A DNA stretch of 43,468 nucleotides from Maribacter sp. 4G9 (GTDB taxonomy: Bacteria; Bacteroidota; Bacteroidia; Flavobacteriales; Flavobacteriaceae), in NCBI RefSeq assembly GCF_002742265.1, contig NZ_MDGL01000056.1, forward strand, positions 1 to 43,468, given 5' to 3'. Shown here piece after piece: positions 33,087 through 43,302 of the stretch (position 1 is the stretch's first letter; each line of letters opens with the position of its first letter). Made by a program: the position numbers and the translations under genes. A model generated the notes under the pieces. That model had not been told where the DNA came from. It made no database searches and was given only the letters and a program-made list of their open reading frames with translations.

Positions 33087-35972
33087 TTATTCAATTTTAA
33101 AGGTACTTTTTTCTGTTATTCCATTGCCTGATATTTCTACCCCATACCTTCCTTTTGGTAAATAGGTTTTACCGTCTTTAGCCTCTTCCAGCTTGGTTTT
33201 ATGTTTTTGTAGATAATTGTTTTTTCCGTCTTTGGAAAAGGCCACATCAAAAGAGAGGATATTAATTCCTTTGTCCGCCCTTGTTTCGGTTTGGCTCACA
33301 ACAATCCCATCTTCAGAAAGTACCTTGGCCTTAATCATACCAGGTGTTGAAGCATAGAAAACAATATCAAGTCCGGGTGTATTGGGTTTTTGCCATTCGC
33401 TTCGTGCATTGCCCCATCGGTTTGAATATTCTATGTTTGCTAGGGGAAATACGTGTATTTTTTGATTCAGAATATCCGGGGTCATGGACTGCAACGGTGC
33501 GATACCCGCTTTATAGATTCCCCTTCCATGCGTGGCCACAACCAATTCTTTTGCTTCGGGCTGTATTACAAGGTCATGTACGGCTACATTGGGCATGCCG
33601 TTTTGAAAAGCTTCCCAAGTCTTTCCTTGGTTCAATGAGGCATACAAGCCATTATCCGTACCTACAAAAAGTAAATTTTCATTTGAGTTATCCTCAATAA
33701 TCACATTAACCGGTGCGTCTGGTATGTTGGCAGCAATGGATTGCCAAGACTTCCCATAATCCTCGCTCTTAAACACATAGCTGGTAAAGTCGTCGTAGCG
33801 GTAACCGCTGAGAGCGGCGTATACCCGTTCCTTTTTATGCTGGGATGCCACTACTTGAGCTACCCAAAGGGGTTCGCCATTATTTGTACTGATGGTACCG
33901 GAAATTGATGTAAGGTTAATGTTCTGTCCGATATCCTCCCAAGTACTACCTCCATTTTTGGATACCTGTATATGTCCATCATCCGTACCTGCATAAAGTA
34001 GCCCAAATTGAAAGGGCGATTCTGAAAGTGTCGTAATGGTTCCATAGGGGACATTTCCTGCTTTTCCACCGGATGTCAGGTCTGGGGAAATGGGTTCCCA
34101 AGTATCGCCTTGATCCATGGATCGCATAAATTTGTTGGTGCCAAAATACAGGATGTCCTGATTATGTGATGATAGTAGAATTGGGGACTCCCAATTAAAC
34201 CGATAGGGCGATTCCCCTAAACTGTGGGCGGGCCTAATGAAAGTACGTGTGTCTTTCCCAAGGTCCAATCTGGAATAATACCCAAATTGTGAGCCCGTAT
34301 ATACGATTTGTGGGTTTCTACGGTCTATTTGTATCTGCATTCCGTCCCCACCAGCTATTCCCTTCCATGGGTTATGACCCGTTTGTTGCCATTCAAAGTC
34401 GGTCACGGCATTGTTGGGGCCCATCCAAACGCCATTGTCCTGAAGACCTCCATATACGTTGTAAGGTTCTTGATGATCGATGTTTACCGCAAAAAAGGTT
34501 CCCACGGATTCGGAATTTTGCTTTGTCCAGTTTGCCCCATCATCATAGGAAATATTTAAACCGCCATCATTTCCGTTGATGAGGTGTCCCGGCCGCTTTG
34601 GGTTCACCCAAAGGGAATGATGGTCCACATGAACATTTTCCTTTTGGATAGAGGTATAGGTTTTCCCCGCATCATCGGATTTGATAATGGGAACGCCTAG
34701 AAGATATATTTTATCCTTATTGTTGGCGTCCACGCGTACTTGGGCAAATACATAACCATAACTGTAAAACAGATTATCAATGTAATCTTCGTTCTGTTTT
34801 GTCCAAGTTTGACCTCCGTCATCGCTGCGATATACCTCGGCCCCTATGACCGGCGTTTCCGGTTCATTTGAATCCCCTTCTCCAAGGTATCGGGCCACAT
34901 CAGAAGGTTGAATTTCTTTTTTTATGACCATTTCCTTCATGGTTTCGGCCGTATATTTTTTGGGGAAACGGTTCTTTTTTAAAAAGGAATCCAATTCGGT
35001 ATTTTTCAGTCCCTGAAATTCGGATACGGTTATACTCGTAAAGTCCTTTCTTGTAAGGCCAGAGGGTTGATCTTCTTCTTTTGTGGGTTTTGGACGCCTA
35101 AACTGATTGTCATGCACGGCATATACCGTTTGATCATCGAAAACGGCAAACCCTATCCGTCCAACGCCATCCCCCGTTGGAAACCCGCTTCCCGAACCAG
35201 CTATCTTTTTCCAGGAACTACCGCCGTCCGTACTTTTATAGATGCCCGATGCATTTCCGCTACCTATAAAATCCCAAGCCTTTCTATCCTTTTCCCAAGC
35301 GGCCGCATACTGTATGGAGAAATTGTTGGGCGCATGGGCCACATCAATGATTCCCGTAGTATTGTTTATGTAAAGGGTCTTTTGCCACGTTCTCCCGCCA
35401 TCGGTCGTTTTGTACATGCCCCGTTCTTCATTGGGGGAATAGAGATGGCCCGTAACCCCTACCACTACTTCGTTTGGATTGTTGGGATGTACGAGAATGC
35501 GCCCAAAGTGATGCGCATCGGCAAGACCCATGTTTTCCCATGTTTTTCCATTATCGGTCGTCTTTAGTATGCCAATACCAGCATAGGATGAACGAGAGGA
35601 AATATTCTCTCCCGTACCCACCCAAATAGTCCTGGAAGGCCAGTGGATACCAATATCCCCTACATTGATGCTTGGCGCATTATCCATAATTGGGGTGAAG
35701 GTGGTGCCATTGTTTCTGGTATACCACACACCACCCGATGCATAACCCACGTAAAATTCGGTGGGGTCATCTGGATTGACTTCTAAATCAGCCACCCTTC
35801 CACTCATGACCGTAGGTCCGATGTTTTTTAGGGGAATATGCTTAAAAATCGATTGTTCCTGTAGTGTTGCCTTGGCGGACAGATCAAGGTCCACTTCCTC
35901 GGGTTTAGTGGGTTGTACCTGTGAAAAACCTAGGCTTATAGAAAACAAGGTGATAACGAAAAAAAGTCTCAT
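33087..35972 (-). CDS. Secreted BNR/sortilin (VPS10)-type beta-propeller protein
   Basis: 961 residues from the ATG at 35972, chosen because MRLFFVITLFSISLGFSQ is a signal peptide; the frame upstream of it opens only with TTG and lacks one. The body contains repeated Asp-box (BNR) motifs, S-x-D-x-G-x-T-W: for example YKSTDGGSSW, YRSDDGGQTW and MRSMDQGDTW. These motifs are typical of VPS10/sortilin-like ten-bladed propellers, often annotated as glycosyl hydrolases or exo-alpha-sialidase-like. The C-terminus (about 830-961) is a separate beta domain. Catalytic activity is not assured: these proteins are best seen as exported binding or degradation proteins. A truncated paralogue lies at 41626. 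Confidence 0.8.
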   Translation of the reverse strand: MRLFFVITLFSISLGFSQVQPTKPEEVDLDLSAKATLQEQSIFKHIPLKNIGPTVMSGRVADLEVNPDDPTEFYVGYASGGVWYTRNNGTTFTPIMDNAPSINVGDIGIHWPSRTIWVGTGENISSRSSYAGIGILKTTDNGKTWENMGLADAHHFGRILVHPNNPNEVVVGVTGHLYSPNEERGMYKTTDGGRTWQKTLYINNTTGIIDVAHAPNNFSIQYAAAWEKDRKAWDFIGSGNASGIYKSTDGGSSWKKIAGSGSGFPTGDGVGRIGFAVFDDQTVYAVHDNQFRRPKPTKEEDQPSGLTRKDFTSITVSEFQGLKNTELDSFLKKNRFPKKYTAETMKEMVIKKEIQPSDVARYLGEGDSNEPETPVIGAEVYRSDDGGQTWTKQNEDYIDNLFYSYGYVFAQVRVDANNKDKIYLLGVPIIKSDDAGKTYTSIQKENVHVDHHSLWVNPKRPGHLINGNDGGLNISYDDGANWTKQNSESVGTFFAVNIDHQEPYNVYGGLQDNGVWMGPNNAVTDFEWQQTGHNPWKGIAGGDGMQIQIDRRNPQIVYTGSQFGYYSRLDLGKDTRTFIRPAHSLGESPYRFNWESPILLSSHNQDILYFGTNKFMRSMDQGDTWEPISPDLTSGGKAGNVPYGTITTLSESPFQFGLLYAGTDDGHIQVSKNGGSTWEDIGQNINLTSISGTISTNNGEPLWVAQVVASQHKKERVYAALSGYRYDDFTSYVFKSEDYGKSWQSIAANIPDAPVNVIIEDNSNENLLFVGTDNGLYASLNQGKTWEAFQNGMPNVAVHDLVIQPEAKELVVATHGRGIYKAGIAPLQSMTPDILNQKIHVFPLANIEYSNRWGNARSEWQKPNTPGLDIVFYASTPGMIKAKVLSEDGIVVSQTETRADKGINILSFDVAFSKDGKNNYLQKHKTKLEEAKDGKTYLPKGRYGVEISGNGITEKSTFKIE

Positions 35973-36202
35973 AGTAAAATGATCAGAAATTACAATTTGG
36001 AAGGTAGCAATAAGTTTAGGGCGCGGCAAAAAAATCTCTTGACAAAAGGCATTGTAATGTAGGTCCCGAAAACTAAAATGGCGGGGCAATAGTTGATCTC
36101 CCTCTTTTTTGTAGTTTTAGGACCGAAATAGGCACAATGAAACATCCTTGATGCATTATTTTGGATGTTCCATGTAACTTATGAAAATCATATTTATAAC
36201 AC

Positions 36203-36781
36203 ATGAAAAATAGTATCCTGGTTTTTGTCTTTAGTCTTGTTCTTTCTGCCTGCTCATCCCTAAAAAAGTACGATGTAGGCCAAATTGTAACCCCCCAAGG
36301 TGAAATTTTGGTATGGCTCCATGACGAGACGCCCATTCACAAAAAGAGCTTTATTCAATTGGCGAACGCGGGGTACTGGGACAGTCTTACCTTCAATAGG
36401 GTCATTCCCAATTTTGTGGCACAGGCAGGTTGCCCGGATACACCGGAAGGCTTCAATGATCCCGAATATCTGTTAGCTCCGGAATTCAATGAGAAATTGA
36501 CACATACCTACGGAGCCTTTGGTGCCGGGAGGGATGGAAATCCAGAAAAATTATCGGCGCGTTGCCAGTTCTATATTGTGCAGAACAAGCAGGGCGAACA
36601 TCGTTTGGATGATAACTATACGGTGTATGGCAAGGTAATCAAGGGCATGCAGGTGGTAGATGCCATAGTCAATGTGCCCACGGACAGTTTGGACGAACCG
36701 TTAACACCTATTACCATGGATGTTAATATTTTGAAGATGAGCGCCAAAGACCTTAAGAAGTTTGCCCTTGATTTGGATTAA
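36203..36781 (+). CDS. Lipoprotein peptidyl-prolyl cis-trans isomerase (cyclophilin type)
   Basis: 192 residues. The N-terminus is a lipoprotein signal, MKNSILVFVFSLVLSAC, with the lipobox LSAC. The cyclophilin domain follows, with FIQLANAGYWDSLTFNRVIP, NFVAQAGCPDTPEG, CQFYIVQNKQGEHRLD and YTVYGKVIKGMQVVDAI. It helps fold proteins in the periplasm or at the outer membrane by proline isomerisation. Its stop overlaps that of the opposing M28 gene in a shared TTAA at 36778-36781. The divergent gap to the BNR gene is 230 bp and shows no strong promoter match. Confidence 0.88.
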   Translation: MKNSILVFVFSLVLSACSSLKKYDVGQIVTPQGEILVWLHDETPIHKKSFIQLANAGYWDSLTFNRVIPNFVAQAGCPDTPEGFNDPEYLLAPEFNEKLTHTYGAFGAGRDGNPEKLSARCQFYIVQNKQGEHRLDDNYTVYGKVIKGMQVVDAIVNVPTDSLDEPLTPITMDVNILKMSAKDLKKFALDLD

Positions 36782-38499
36782 CGTGCGTCAAGTTCTGCCA
36801 AGTAGTTTTGGGTTTTTTCTTTCACTTTTTGTTGGGCTACTTTAATCCTATGTTGCAATTCCTTCGAGGGTAGGGGTTCCAAATCTGTTATAGATTGTAA
36901 AGCTTTTAAGTACCAATCCTCCCAAGCGGCAAGTATTGGTTTTTCATCCGCGGGATGTGTACTTTTTATGCTCAGCTCAAATTCCGATTCCAAACGTTCC
37001 AGGGCCGCTTTTTCAACAATATAGAGCACCTCATTCGCCGTTTTGGTATTGGCATTGACCAGATAAAGTCCGCTGGCCAAAGCGGCCATTCCCACATTTT
37101 TTAAAGTCTCTTGGGAGACTTTGTCAATTCTGTCATTATCGGTATGATAGAACTGATCCGTAAAGTGCCATAAAAGTAGTCCGGGGATATCTGCTTTTAA
37201 AAAGGGCGTATGGTCGCTTCCTCCCTCAAAAGGATTTGTATTCACCTCCCAATTCGCATAGTTCCCCTGTTCTTTAAAATTATGGATGATAAAATCGTTG
37301 AGGTAATGGGGTTTCATATCCTCCAAGGAAAGTGCGTCTCCTCCCCATTCCGTATGTTTATCTTGGCCACGGGTCCAAACGGCACTGGGATCTGGCATTT
37401 TTTCTATTAAAAAGGAACCACCCGTGATGTCTGTATTCTCACCCACCATATCCAGGCTGATGCCCCATTTTATGCCTCTGGCCCTATCTTTATCCTCTTG
37501 TATGTACCTATGGGTCGAAGAGATTTCATCGCCCCATAAAAAGGTCAAGGTTCGGTCCGCATCTACTTTGTTTTTCTGGACCAAACCAGCAACTACCGTT
37601 GCCATTTCCAATTGTGTACCGACTCCACTAGCATTATCATTGGCCCCGGGTTCTTGAATATGGGCGCTGAACACCAATCTTTCCAAAGGGTTTTGGGAGC
37701 CTTTTATGTTGGCGATTACCGTAAGCTCATCGGCGTTGTAGATTTTTGTTTGGATATTCACGGTCACCTTTGTTCTTCCTTTTTTTAAGGCTTTCTTAAG
37801 TCTTTCCTTGGCTTCGAAGGATAGGGCAACACCCCAAAATTTGGTATCGTTTTGTGATGGCAGGCTTCTAAATTGAATGGAAGTGACATTTTTTTCGGGT
37901 TGCAGATAATCCGGATTATCATAGGATAGGACACCCAAAACACCGTTTTCCAAAAGTTGTTTGTAAATACTTCTGATACCCGACTCCATAAAGACGACTT
38001 TATCTTTTAAGTCCATCGACGAGAGGTCATCATCCGGTTTTATATGAATGACCTCCGTCGTAATACCTCCCATAGGCGTGGAAACAGAGTTGAGGTAGGT
38101 CATATTCCTGTTTTTGGAAGAAACTAAAAGCGGCGTGCTTTCCCCAACGATATCCAACCGTGCCGAAACAGGCTCCCAGGTGGGCTTATCCATGGGTCTG
38201 GATTCAATGCGATAGGTGAGTCGGTCCGTAGACTGGGCTTCGGATTCCAAAACGTACCCCACCTTTTTCAGTTCGGTAGCAATCCAATCAACACTTTTGT
38301 TAAATCCTGTATTTCCGGGAACCCGCCAGTATTGGGCTACAAACTCGGTCGTATTATAGGCCAAAGCGCCATCAAATGCCGGACGGACAATTTTAAAATA
38401 ATGATTATTTCCATTATCGAAGGTTTGGGAATGCCCCAAGAAAAAGTAAAATAGAAAAAGAATAAATAGCAAGAAGTTTGATACTTTTTGACGGCTCAT
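36778..38499 (-). CDS. Secreted M28-family metallopeptidase with PA domain
   Basis: 573 residues from the ATG at 38499, which opens a clean signal peptide (MSRQKVSNFLLFILFLFYFF, then LGHSQ). A TTG six codons upstream also opens the frame but is less likely. A protease-associated insert runs over about 130-260. The M28 zinc-peptidase domain follows: H and D in SAHIQEPGANDNASG, E in LWGDE, D of ISLDMVGEN and H of GSDHTPF. The first motif keeps its His but has IQ where the family usually has Asp-Ser beside it. It probably trims peptides at the cell surface. It is last in the sulfatase cluster, its start lying 20 bases after the sulfatase stop. Confidence 0.86.
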   Translation of the reverse strand: MSRQKVSNFLLFILFLFYFFLGHSQTFDNGNNHYFKIVRPAFDGALAYNTTEFVAQYWRVPGNTGFNKSVDWIATELKKVGYVLESEAQSTDRLTYRIESRPMDKPTWEPVSARLDIVGESTPLLVSSKNRNMTYLNSVSTPMGGITTEVIHIKPDDDLSSMDLKDKVVFMESGIRSIYKQLLENGVLGVLSYDNPDYLQPEKNVTSIQFRSLPSQNDTKFWGVALSFEAKERLKKALKKGRTKVTVNIQTKIYNADELTVIANIKGSQNPLERLVFSAHIQEPGANDNASGVGTQLEMATVVAGLVQKNKVDADRTLTFLWGDEISSTHRYIQEDKDRARGIKWGISLDMVGENTDITGGSFLIEKMPDPSAVWTRGQDKHTEWGGDALSLEDMKPHYLNDFIIHNFKEQGNYANWEVNTNPFEGGSDHTPFLKADIPGLLLWHFTDQFYHTDNDRIDKVSQETLKNVGMAALASGLYLVNANTKTANEVLYIVEKAALERLESEFELSIKSTHPADEKPILAAWEDWYLKALQSITDLEPLPSKELQHRIKVAQQKVKEKTQNYLAELDAR

Positions 38500-38519
38500 A
38501 TTGTTATTCAGAATCAATT

Positions 38520-40079
38520 TTATTCTAACCGAAGTAATTCATTATGGGTTTGTTTGTTGTCAATGATAGCGTGGTATTCCTGTATCATTTCCTCTATTTT
38601 TTCAGGATTGCTATGGGTCAAATTTTTTTGCTGACCAATATCTTCCTTAAGATTATATAATTGGTAGACGCTGTCATTTCCCAATTCAATATCTACCAAA
38701 TCGTTCCTAGCGGCCCCGTTATAGGGCGGAATCAATATCCAGTCCCCTTTTCGAAACGCCGTTCTGGATGTCGCCTCAATGACCAATTCTTCTCGCCCCT
38801 CTTTACTTTTTCCCAATAACACGTCCAGCAAGTTTTTACTGTCCTGCGTAGTAGCATCACTATGTACGAGGGAAGCTAGGGAAGAAAATAAATCTAATTG
38901 GGAGACCATCGCATTGGAGACCCCAGGTTCTATGGTACCGTTCCAATAGGTTATGAAAGGGACTCTGGTACCGGCTTCGAACAGACTGTATTTACCTCCT
39001 CTCAGCATCCCTGCAGGTTTATGGTCTCCCAATTTTTCTACGGAATCGTCATAATAGCCGTCGTTCACAACAGGACCGTTATCACTGGAAAAAATTATCA
39101 ACGTATTTTCCAATACCCCCTCTTCCTTTAGGGTTTCCATGAATTCACCAATGACCCAATCCGCCTCCACGATGACATCCCCTCTGGGGCCCATACCCGA
39201 TTTTCCAACGAACCTTGGATGTGGCGTTCTGGGAACATGTGGCTGTTGTAGGGCATAGTACAGAAAAAAAGGTCGGTCTTTATTTTGTTTGACATATGCC
39301 TGGGCATCGGTTAGAAAATAATCGGCCATATCCTCATCGACCCATTTTGCTGCTTCCCCGCCCTTCATAAAACCGATTCTTGGAATTCGATTGACTATGC
39401 TGTTATTATGCCCGTGGTGCCATTTCATTTTAAGCATTTCCGGATTCTCCAAACCGGTGGGCTCGCCCTCAAAATTCTTTTCATAACTGACTTCAATGGG
39501 GTCGTTGGGGTCTAGATTTACAACGTCACCGTTTTTAATATAGACCGTGGGAACCCTGTCCTGAGTAGCCGCAAGTATATTGCTATAATCAAAACCGACT
39601 TCATTGGGACCCGGACTGATACGTTGGTTCCAATCGATTTCTCCTGTTCCCAGGCCAAGATGCCATTTCCCGATGATACCCGTAGTATACCCTTTTGATT
39701 TGAGCATTTTTGGAAGGGTGTTTTGCGCTGTATCGATAATCAACGAGGCAGAACCCGGAAGAATTTTGGCATTTTTGTTCCTCCAAGGATAAACCCCCGT
39801 TAAAAGGGCATACCTGCTAGGGGTACAGGTAGCCGAAGACGCGTATCCTTGTGTAAATCGAATCCCTCCAGTGGCCAATGCGTCCATATTTGGGGTTTTC
39901 AATTCCGTGGCCCCATAGGCACCGAGCTCACCATAGCCCAAATCATCCATATAAATAATAACGATGTTGGGTTTTGGATCATCAACATTCGTCATTTCAC
40001 TGGTTGTGGCAGCATTGTCTTTGCAGGAGAAAAGGCTTATTGCCAAAATTGAAACAATAAGAAGTAGTCGATTTTTCAT
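38520..40079 (-). CDS. Type I (Cys-type) sulfatase lipoprotein
   Basis: 519 residues from the ATG at 40079; a longer frame back to 40118 has no signal peptide. The N-terminus is a lipoprotein signal with Cys19 (ISLFSC). The sulfatase fold shows metal-binding D45 and D46 in YMDDLGYGELGAYG. The formylglycine signature CTPSR spans residues 85-89 (C85 is the residue to be converted), followed by YALLTGVYPWR. GIIGKWHLGLG and IIFSSDNGP are also conserved. It would hydrolyse sulfate esters of glycans or small aromatics outside the cytoplasm, and it needs a sulfatase-maturing enzyme encoded elsewhere. It is transcribed with the two M28 genes. Confidence 0.9.
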   Translation of the reverse strand: MKNRLLLIVSILAISLFSCKDNAATTSEMTNVDDPKPNIVIIYMDDLGYGELGAYGATELKTPNMDALATGGIRFTQGYASSATCTPSRYALLTGVYPWRNKNAKILPGSASLIIDTAQNTLPKMLKSKGYTTGIIGKWHLGLGTGEIDWNQRISPGPNEVGFDYSNILAATQDRVPTVYIKNGDVVNLDPNDPIEVSYEKNFEGEPTGLENPEMLKMKWHHGHNNSIVNRIPRIGFMKGGEAAKWVDEDMADYFLTDAQAYVKQNKDRPFFLYYALQQPHVPRTPHPRFVGKSGMGPRGDVIVEADWVIGEFMETLKEEGVLENTLIIFSSDNGPVVNDGYYDDSVEKLGDHKPAGMLRGGKYSLFEAGTRVPFITYWNGTIEPGVSNAMVSQLDLFSSLASLVHSDATTQDSKNLLDVLLGKSKEGREELVIEATSRTAFRKGDWILIPPYNGAARNDLVDIELGNDSVYQLYNLKEDIGQQKNLTHSNPEKIEEMIQEYHAIIDNKQTHNELLRLE

Positions 40080-40177
40080 TCTTAAGTAATTTGCATTTTG
40101 TTCTCCTTTTTCATGCATGCCATATGTTCTAATGAATTGAATTTGAAATTGAAAATTGAACTTGGGCTTAATCTATG

Positions 40178-41629
40178 TTACTCCTCCCATTTCCAATCCC
40201 CTCCAATAATCAGTTTTTCCTTCAGGTCGTTTTTGATCATAAACTCCTTGGTGGTTTCACTGTCCATTTTGGTAGCAGGTAAGGTCTCGGCATCGGCTAG
40301 GCCATATAGCATCATGGTTCCAAAACGGGAGGTATTGGTCATATGTTCCTCGTTCACCAAATTAAAATCGTCGCAATCCGAATGATAGCAACCATAAATA
40401 GAACGGTCCAAGTTGCTGTGGACGGATAAAACAGGTACCCCCTCCAACATAAAAGGCTGGTGGTCGCTATGCAATCCGGAGCGGTTGGAAAACTCGTTTT
40501 TATAGATACTGTCCTGTTGTTGAATAGCAGCTCCTAAATCGGTAAAAAAGGCTTCGTTGTCCAATTTTCCACCGGCGTTCATCCCTATGGGGTTGCCGGA
40601 CATATCCAAATTCATCATGTATTTAATTTGGTCCATAGTGCCCTCTTTCAATGCTTCGGCTACCATATGTCTTGAACCTAACAAACCCTGTTCCTCACCC
40701 ATGAACATCACGAATTTTACGGTTCTCTTCGGTTGAAGATTATTTGCCTTAAAGGCCCTTGCAATATCCAATACGGCGAAGGATCCTATGCCGTTGTCTA
40801 TGGCTCCTGTGGCCAAATCCCAAGAATCCAAATGGCCGCCTATGATGATAATTTCTTCCGGAATTTCATTTCCTGGCAATGTGGCTATCACGTTCCTTGC
40901 CTTGATCATGTCGCTATTATTGGTCATTTCAATGGTGGCGGAGGAGGTTCCTTCTTTCAACATTTCTTTTAAGGCCATACCGTCTTCCTTACCGATACAA
41001 ACCGCAGGAATGGGTATCAATTCCCCGGTTACAGAGGCGGTTCCCGTCAATAGCACCCCATTATCTACCTGATTAATAATGATGATTCCCTTGGCGCCGT
41101 ATTTGATGGCCAAGGCCGTTTTTTCACTTCGGTGCAGATTGCTCAAGCCCTCCGGACTTCCTTCCAAAATACTAATATAGACCAGGGCGATTTTGTCTTT
41201 TACGGCATCGGGGTTTGCCGCATAATCCGCTTCTAGGCCGTTGCCCATATCCACAATTTCCCCGGTTACGTTTGCTTTCACAGGGGAATGCCCCAGAGTT
41301 ACCGCCTTTACGAGTTCATCGTTAATGGATACGGATACCGTTTCACGGGACCACGCCTCTACCTCAAAGGTTTGGTATTCTACCTCCTCAAAACCGTATT
41401 CCTTAAACTTGTTAAAGGTATATTCCTCTGCCTTGGCCCCATTTTCAGAACCTGTTAGGCGGTGACCGATGGTTTCACTAGCTTCCTTAAGGGTGCTGTA
41501 CCCCTTGGCATTTTGCTGTATTTCCGTGTCGATTCTAGCAAATAGTTCCGCTTGGGATTCTTCTTTTTTGGATTCACCGCAGGACATGGCCAAAACTGTT
41601 GTTAAGGCAATAAAGAGTTGTTTTTTCAT
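40178..41629 (-). CDS. M28-family metallopeptidase lipoprotein
   Basis: 483 residues. It has a lipoprotein signal (lipobox AMSC). A PA domain spans about 120-235 (LVYISILEGSPEGLSNLHRS and IIIINQVDNGVLLTG). The M28 zinc site is complete: IIIGGHLDSWDLATGAIDNG (H, D), GEEQGLLGSRH (E), MMNLDMSGNP (D) and LHSDHQPFMLEG (H). It is related to carboxypeptidase Q and aminopeptidase types. Its ATG overlaps the stop of the upstream BNR gene fragment in an ATGA, showing that both were translated from one message. Confidence 0.9.
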   Translation of the reverse strand: MKKQLFIALTTVLAMSCGESKKEESQAELFARIDTEIQQNAKGYSTLKEASETIGHRLTGSENGAKAEEYTFNKFKEYGFEEVEYQTFEVEAWSRETVSVSINDELVKAVTLGHSPVKANVTGEIVDMGNGLEADYAANPDAVKDKIALVYISILEGSPEGLSNLHRSEKTALAIKYGAKGIIIINQVDNGVLLTGTASVTGELIPIPAVCIGKEDGMALKEMLKEGTSSATIEMTNNSDMIKARNVIATLPGNEIPEEIIIIGGHLDSWDLATGAIDNGIGSFAVLDIARAFKANNLQPKRTVKFVMFMGEEQGLLGSRHMVAEALKEGTMDQIKYMMNLDMSGNPIGMNAGGKLDNEAFFTDLGAAIQQQDSIYKNEFSNRSGLHSDHQPFMLEGVPVLSVHSNLDRSIYGCYHSDCDDFNLVNEEHMTNTSRFGTMMLYGLADAETLPATKMDSETTKEFMIKNDLKEKLIIGGDWKWEE

Positions 41630-43302
41630 CTGTTTGTTCGTTGAATTATGTTATGACTTTTTTTTTTGGCAGGTTGTATTTGTAGTTCGCTTTTCTTCAA
41701 TTGGCTGTTCAATTGTTTTACCTCAACATCGATGAACTTTTTAAACTTTGTATCCACATCCTTGAGACGTTTATTGAAGATGGCATATACGTCCCTTTGC
41801 TGGTCCGTAGGTTTAAAATCGGCACCAAAACCGCCAATATCACTGGCCAAGGCACTCAATCTGCCATAAAGCTTCATAGGTGACCTAAAGGCATCTTCCC
41901 GGGCCCCGGTCAGATGGATGTCATATAGGCTCCCTGCAATGTTGGTGGCCCAGATACGTAATTCGTCTGCTTTTTTTCGATCTGCCTCCTTGCGCAATTT
42001 TGGGATGATGATGTTCAGTTCTTCCCTAATGGTTTCAATATCATTGATCATGGTTACGGCTAGGTTCATGGCATCCCGAAGTTCCAAGGAAAAGCTTACC
42101 TGTTCTTGAATATCCTCTAAACTTCCTTCCGTACTGGGGTCTTTCAAGACTTCCACTTCCCTAATAAATTCCTTATTGCCGATGATCAATTTTACTTTGT
42201 AGGTATCAGGCACCACTTTGGGTCCATATTGTCCTCGCATAAGATCCAGGTCCCACGTGACCAAAGGTCTCCATCCTTCACCATTTAGCTGGACCCAGGG
42301 CCTTCCGGGAGGGGTCGTCTGGAGTTTGGGCTTAAAGGTAGGTTCGTACCTGAGATCCCACATGACCCTATGGATGCCCGGTCCATTTTTGCCTTTCAAA
42401 GTTCGGACCACTTCATCCTCCGGAGTCAAAATTTGCAGTTCGATTTTTTGATCTGTACTATCTTTTAAATAGTAATTGATATCAGCTCCGTACGCAGGAT
42501 TTCGGCCAGAGTTTAGACTGGGACCGTCCGTTTTGATGCTTTGTACGTCTTGGAAACGAAATGTTGGCCTAAGACTAAATAGATGTGCATCCGTACCCTT
42601 GGCGTCCACATCGTACTCGCGTAAAGGGGAAATATTGTCCAGGATGTAATAGCCCCTTCCGTAAGTGCCCACCACAAGGTCATCAAACCTTTCTTGGATT
42701 TCCAGCCAATAGACCGGGGCAGGGGGTAGGTTGTTGCGCAGGCGCCTCCAATGTTCACCATCATCATGGCTAATAAAAAGTCCGTTATCTACTCCCAAGT
42801 AGAGCATTCCTTCCCTTTTGGGGTCTTCTTTTATTACGTGGGCGAAGCTATGAACGGATTTGGGCACGGTACTGCTTATCAGTTTCCAGGTTTGCCCATA
42901 ATCCTCTGTTTTGTAGACATACGGGTCAAAGTTGCCCATTTGGTGCAGGTCCACCGTAATATAGGCTTTGCCTTTTCTATATCGGGATGCTTCTATGTTG
43001 GCTATGGTGCCCCATTTGGGAAGGTCAGGAATATTGGAGGTTACATTGGTCCAGGTTTTTCCGCCATCTTTGGTAAGCTGGACTTGCCCGTCATTGCTGC
43101 CCGTCCAAATAAGGCCCGGTTCCAATGTTGACTCCACGATACTGAACAAAACCGAACCGTCAAAGGTCATAAGGTTGTCAACAGCGATACCTCCTGAATT
43201 TTGTTGATGGGTCTTATCGTTCAAGGTCAAGTCCGGACTGATTACCTGCCAACTTTGTCCGCCGTCGTCACTTTGATGTACATATTGTTCGTTAAGGTAC
43301 AT
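41626..43302 (-). pseudogene. BNR/sortilin (VPS10)-type protein, 3' part only, cut by an insertion sequence
   Basis: 558 residues remain. The apparent first ATG (43302-43300) touches the inferred end of the insertion sequence, and the fragment has no signal peptide. Its beginning (YVHQSDDGGQSWQVISPDLT) matches an internal blade of the intact paralogue (MRSMDQGDTWEPISPDLT, around residue 605 there), so more than half of the N-terminal propeller is missing. Two or more Asp-box motifs (KDGGKTW, DYGQTW) and the C-terminal linker domain are kept. Its stop overlaps the M28 start by ATGA. As it stands it cannot be exported, but the original gene was part of the peptidase/sulfatase operon. Confidence 0.8.

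Noticed and set aside
35973-36089. N-terminal extension of the BNR protein from TTG at 36089
   Set aside because: The extension precedes a complete signal peptide and opens with TTG; the ATG at 35972 explains export.
40080-40118. Upstream ATG for the sulfatase at 40118
   Set aside because: It would put 13 charged residues before a clean lipoprotein signal.
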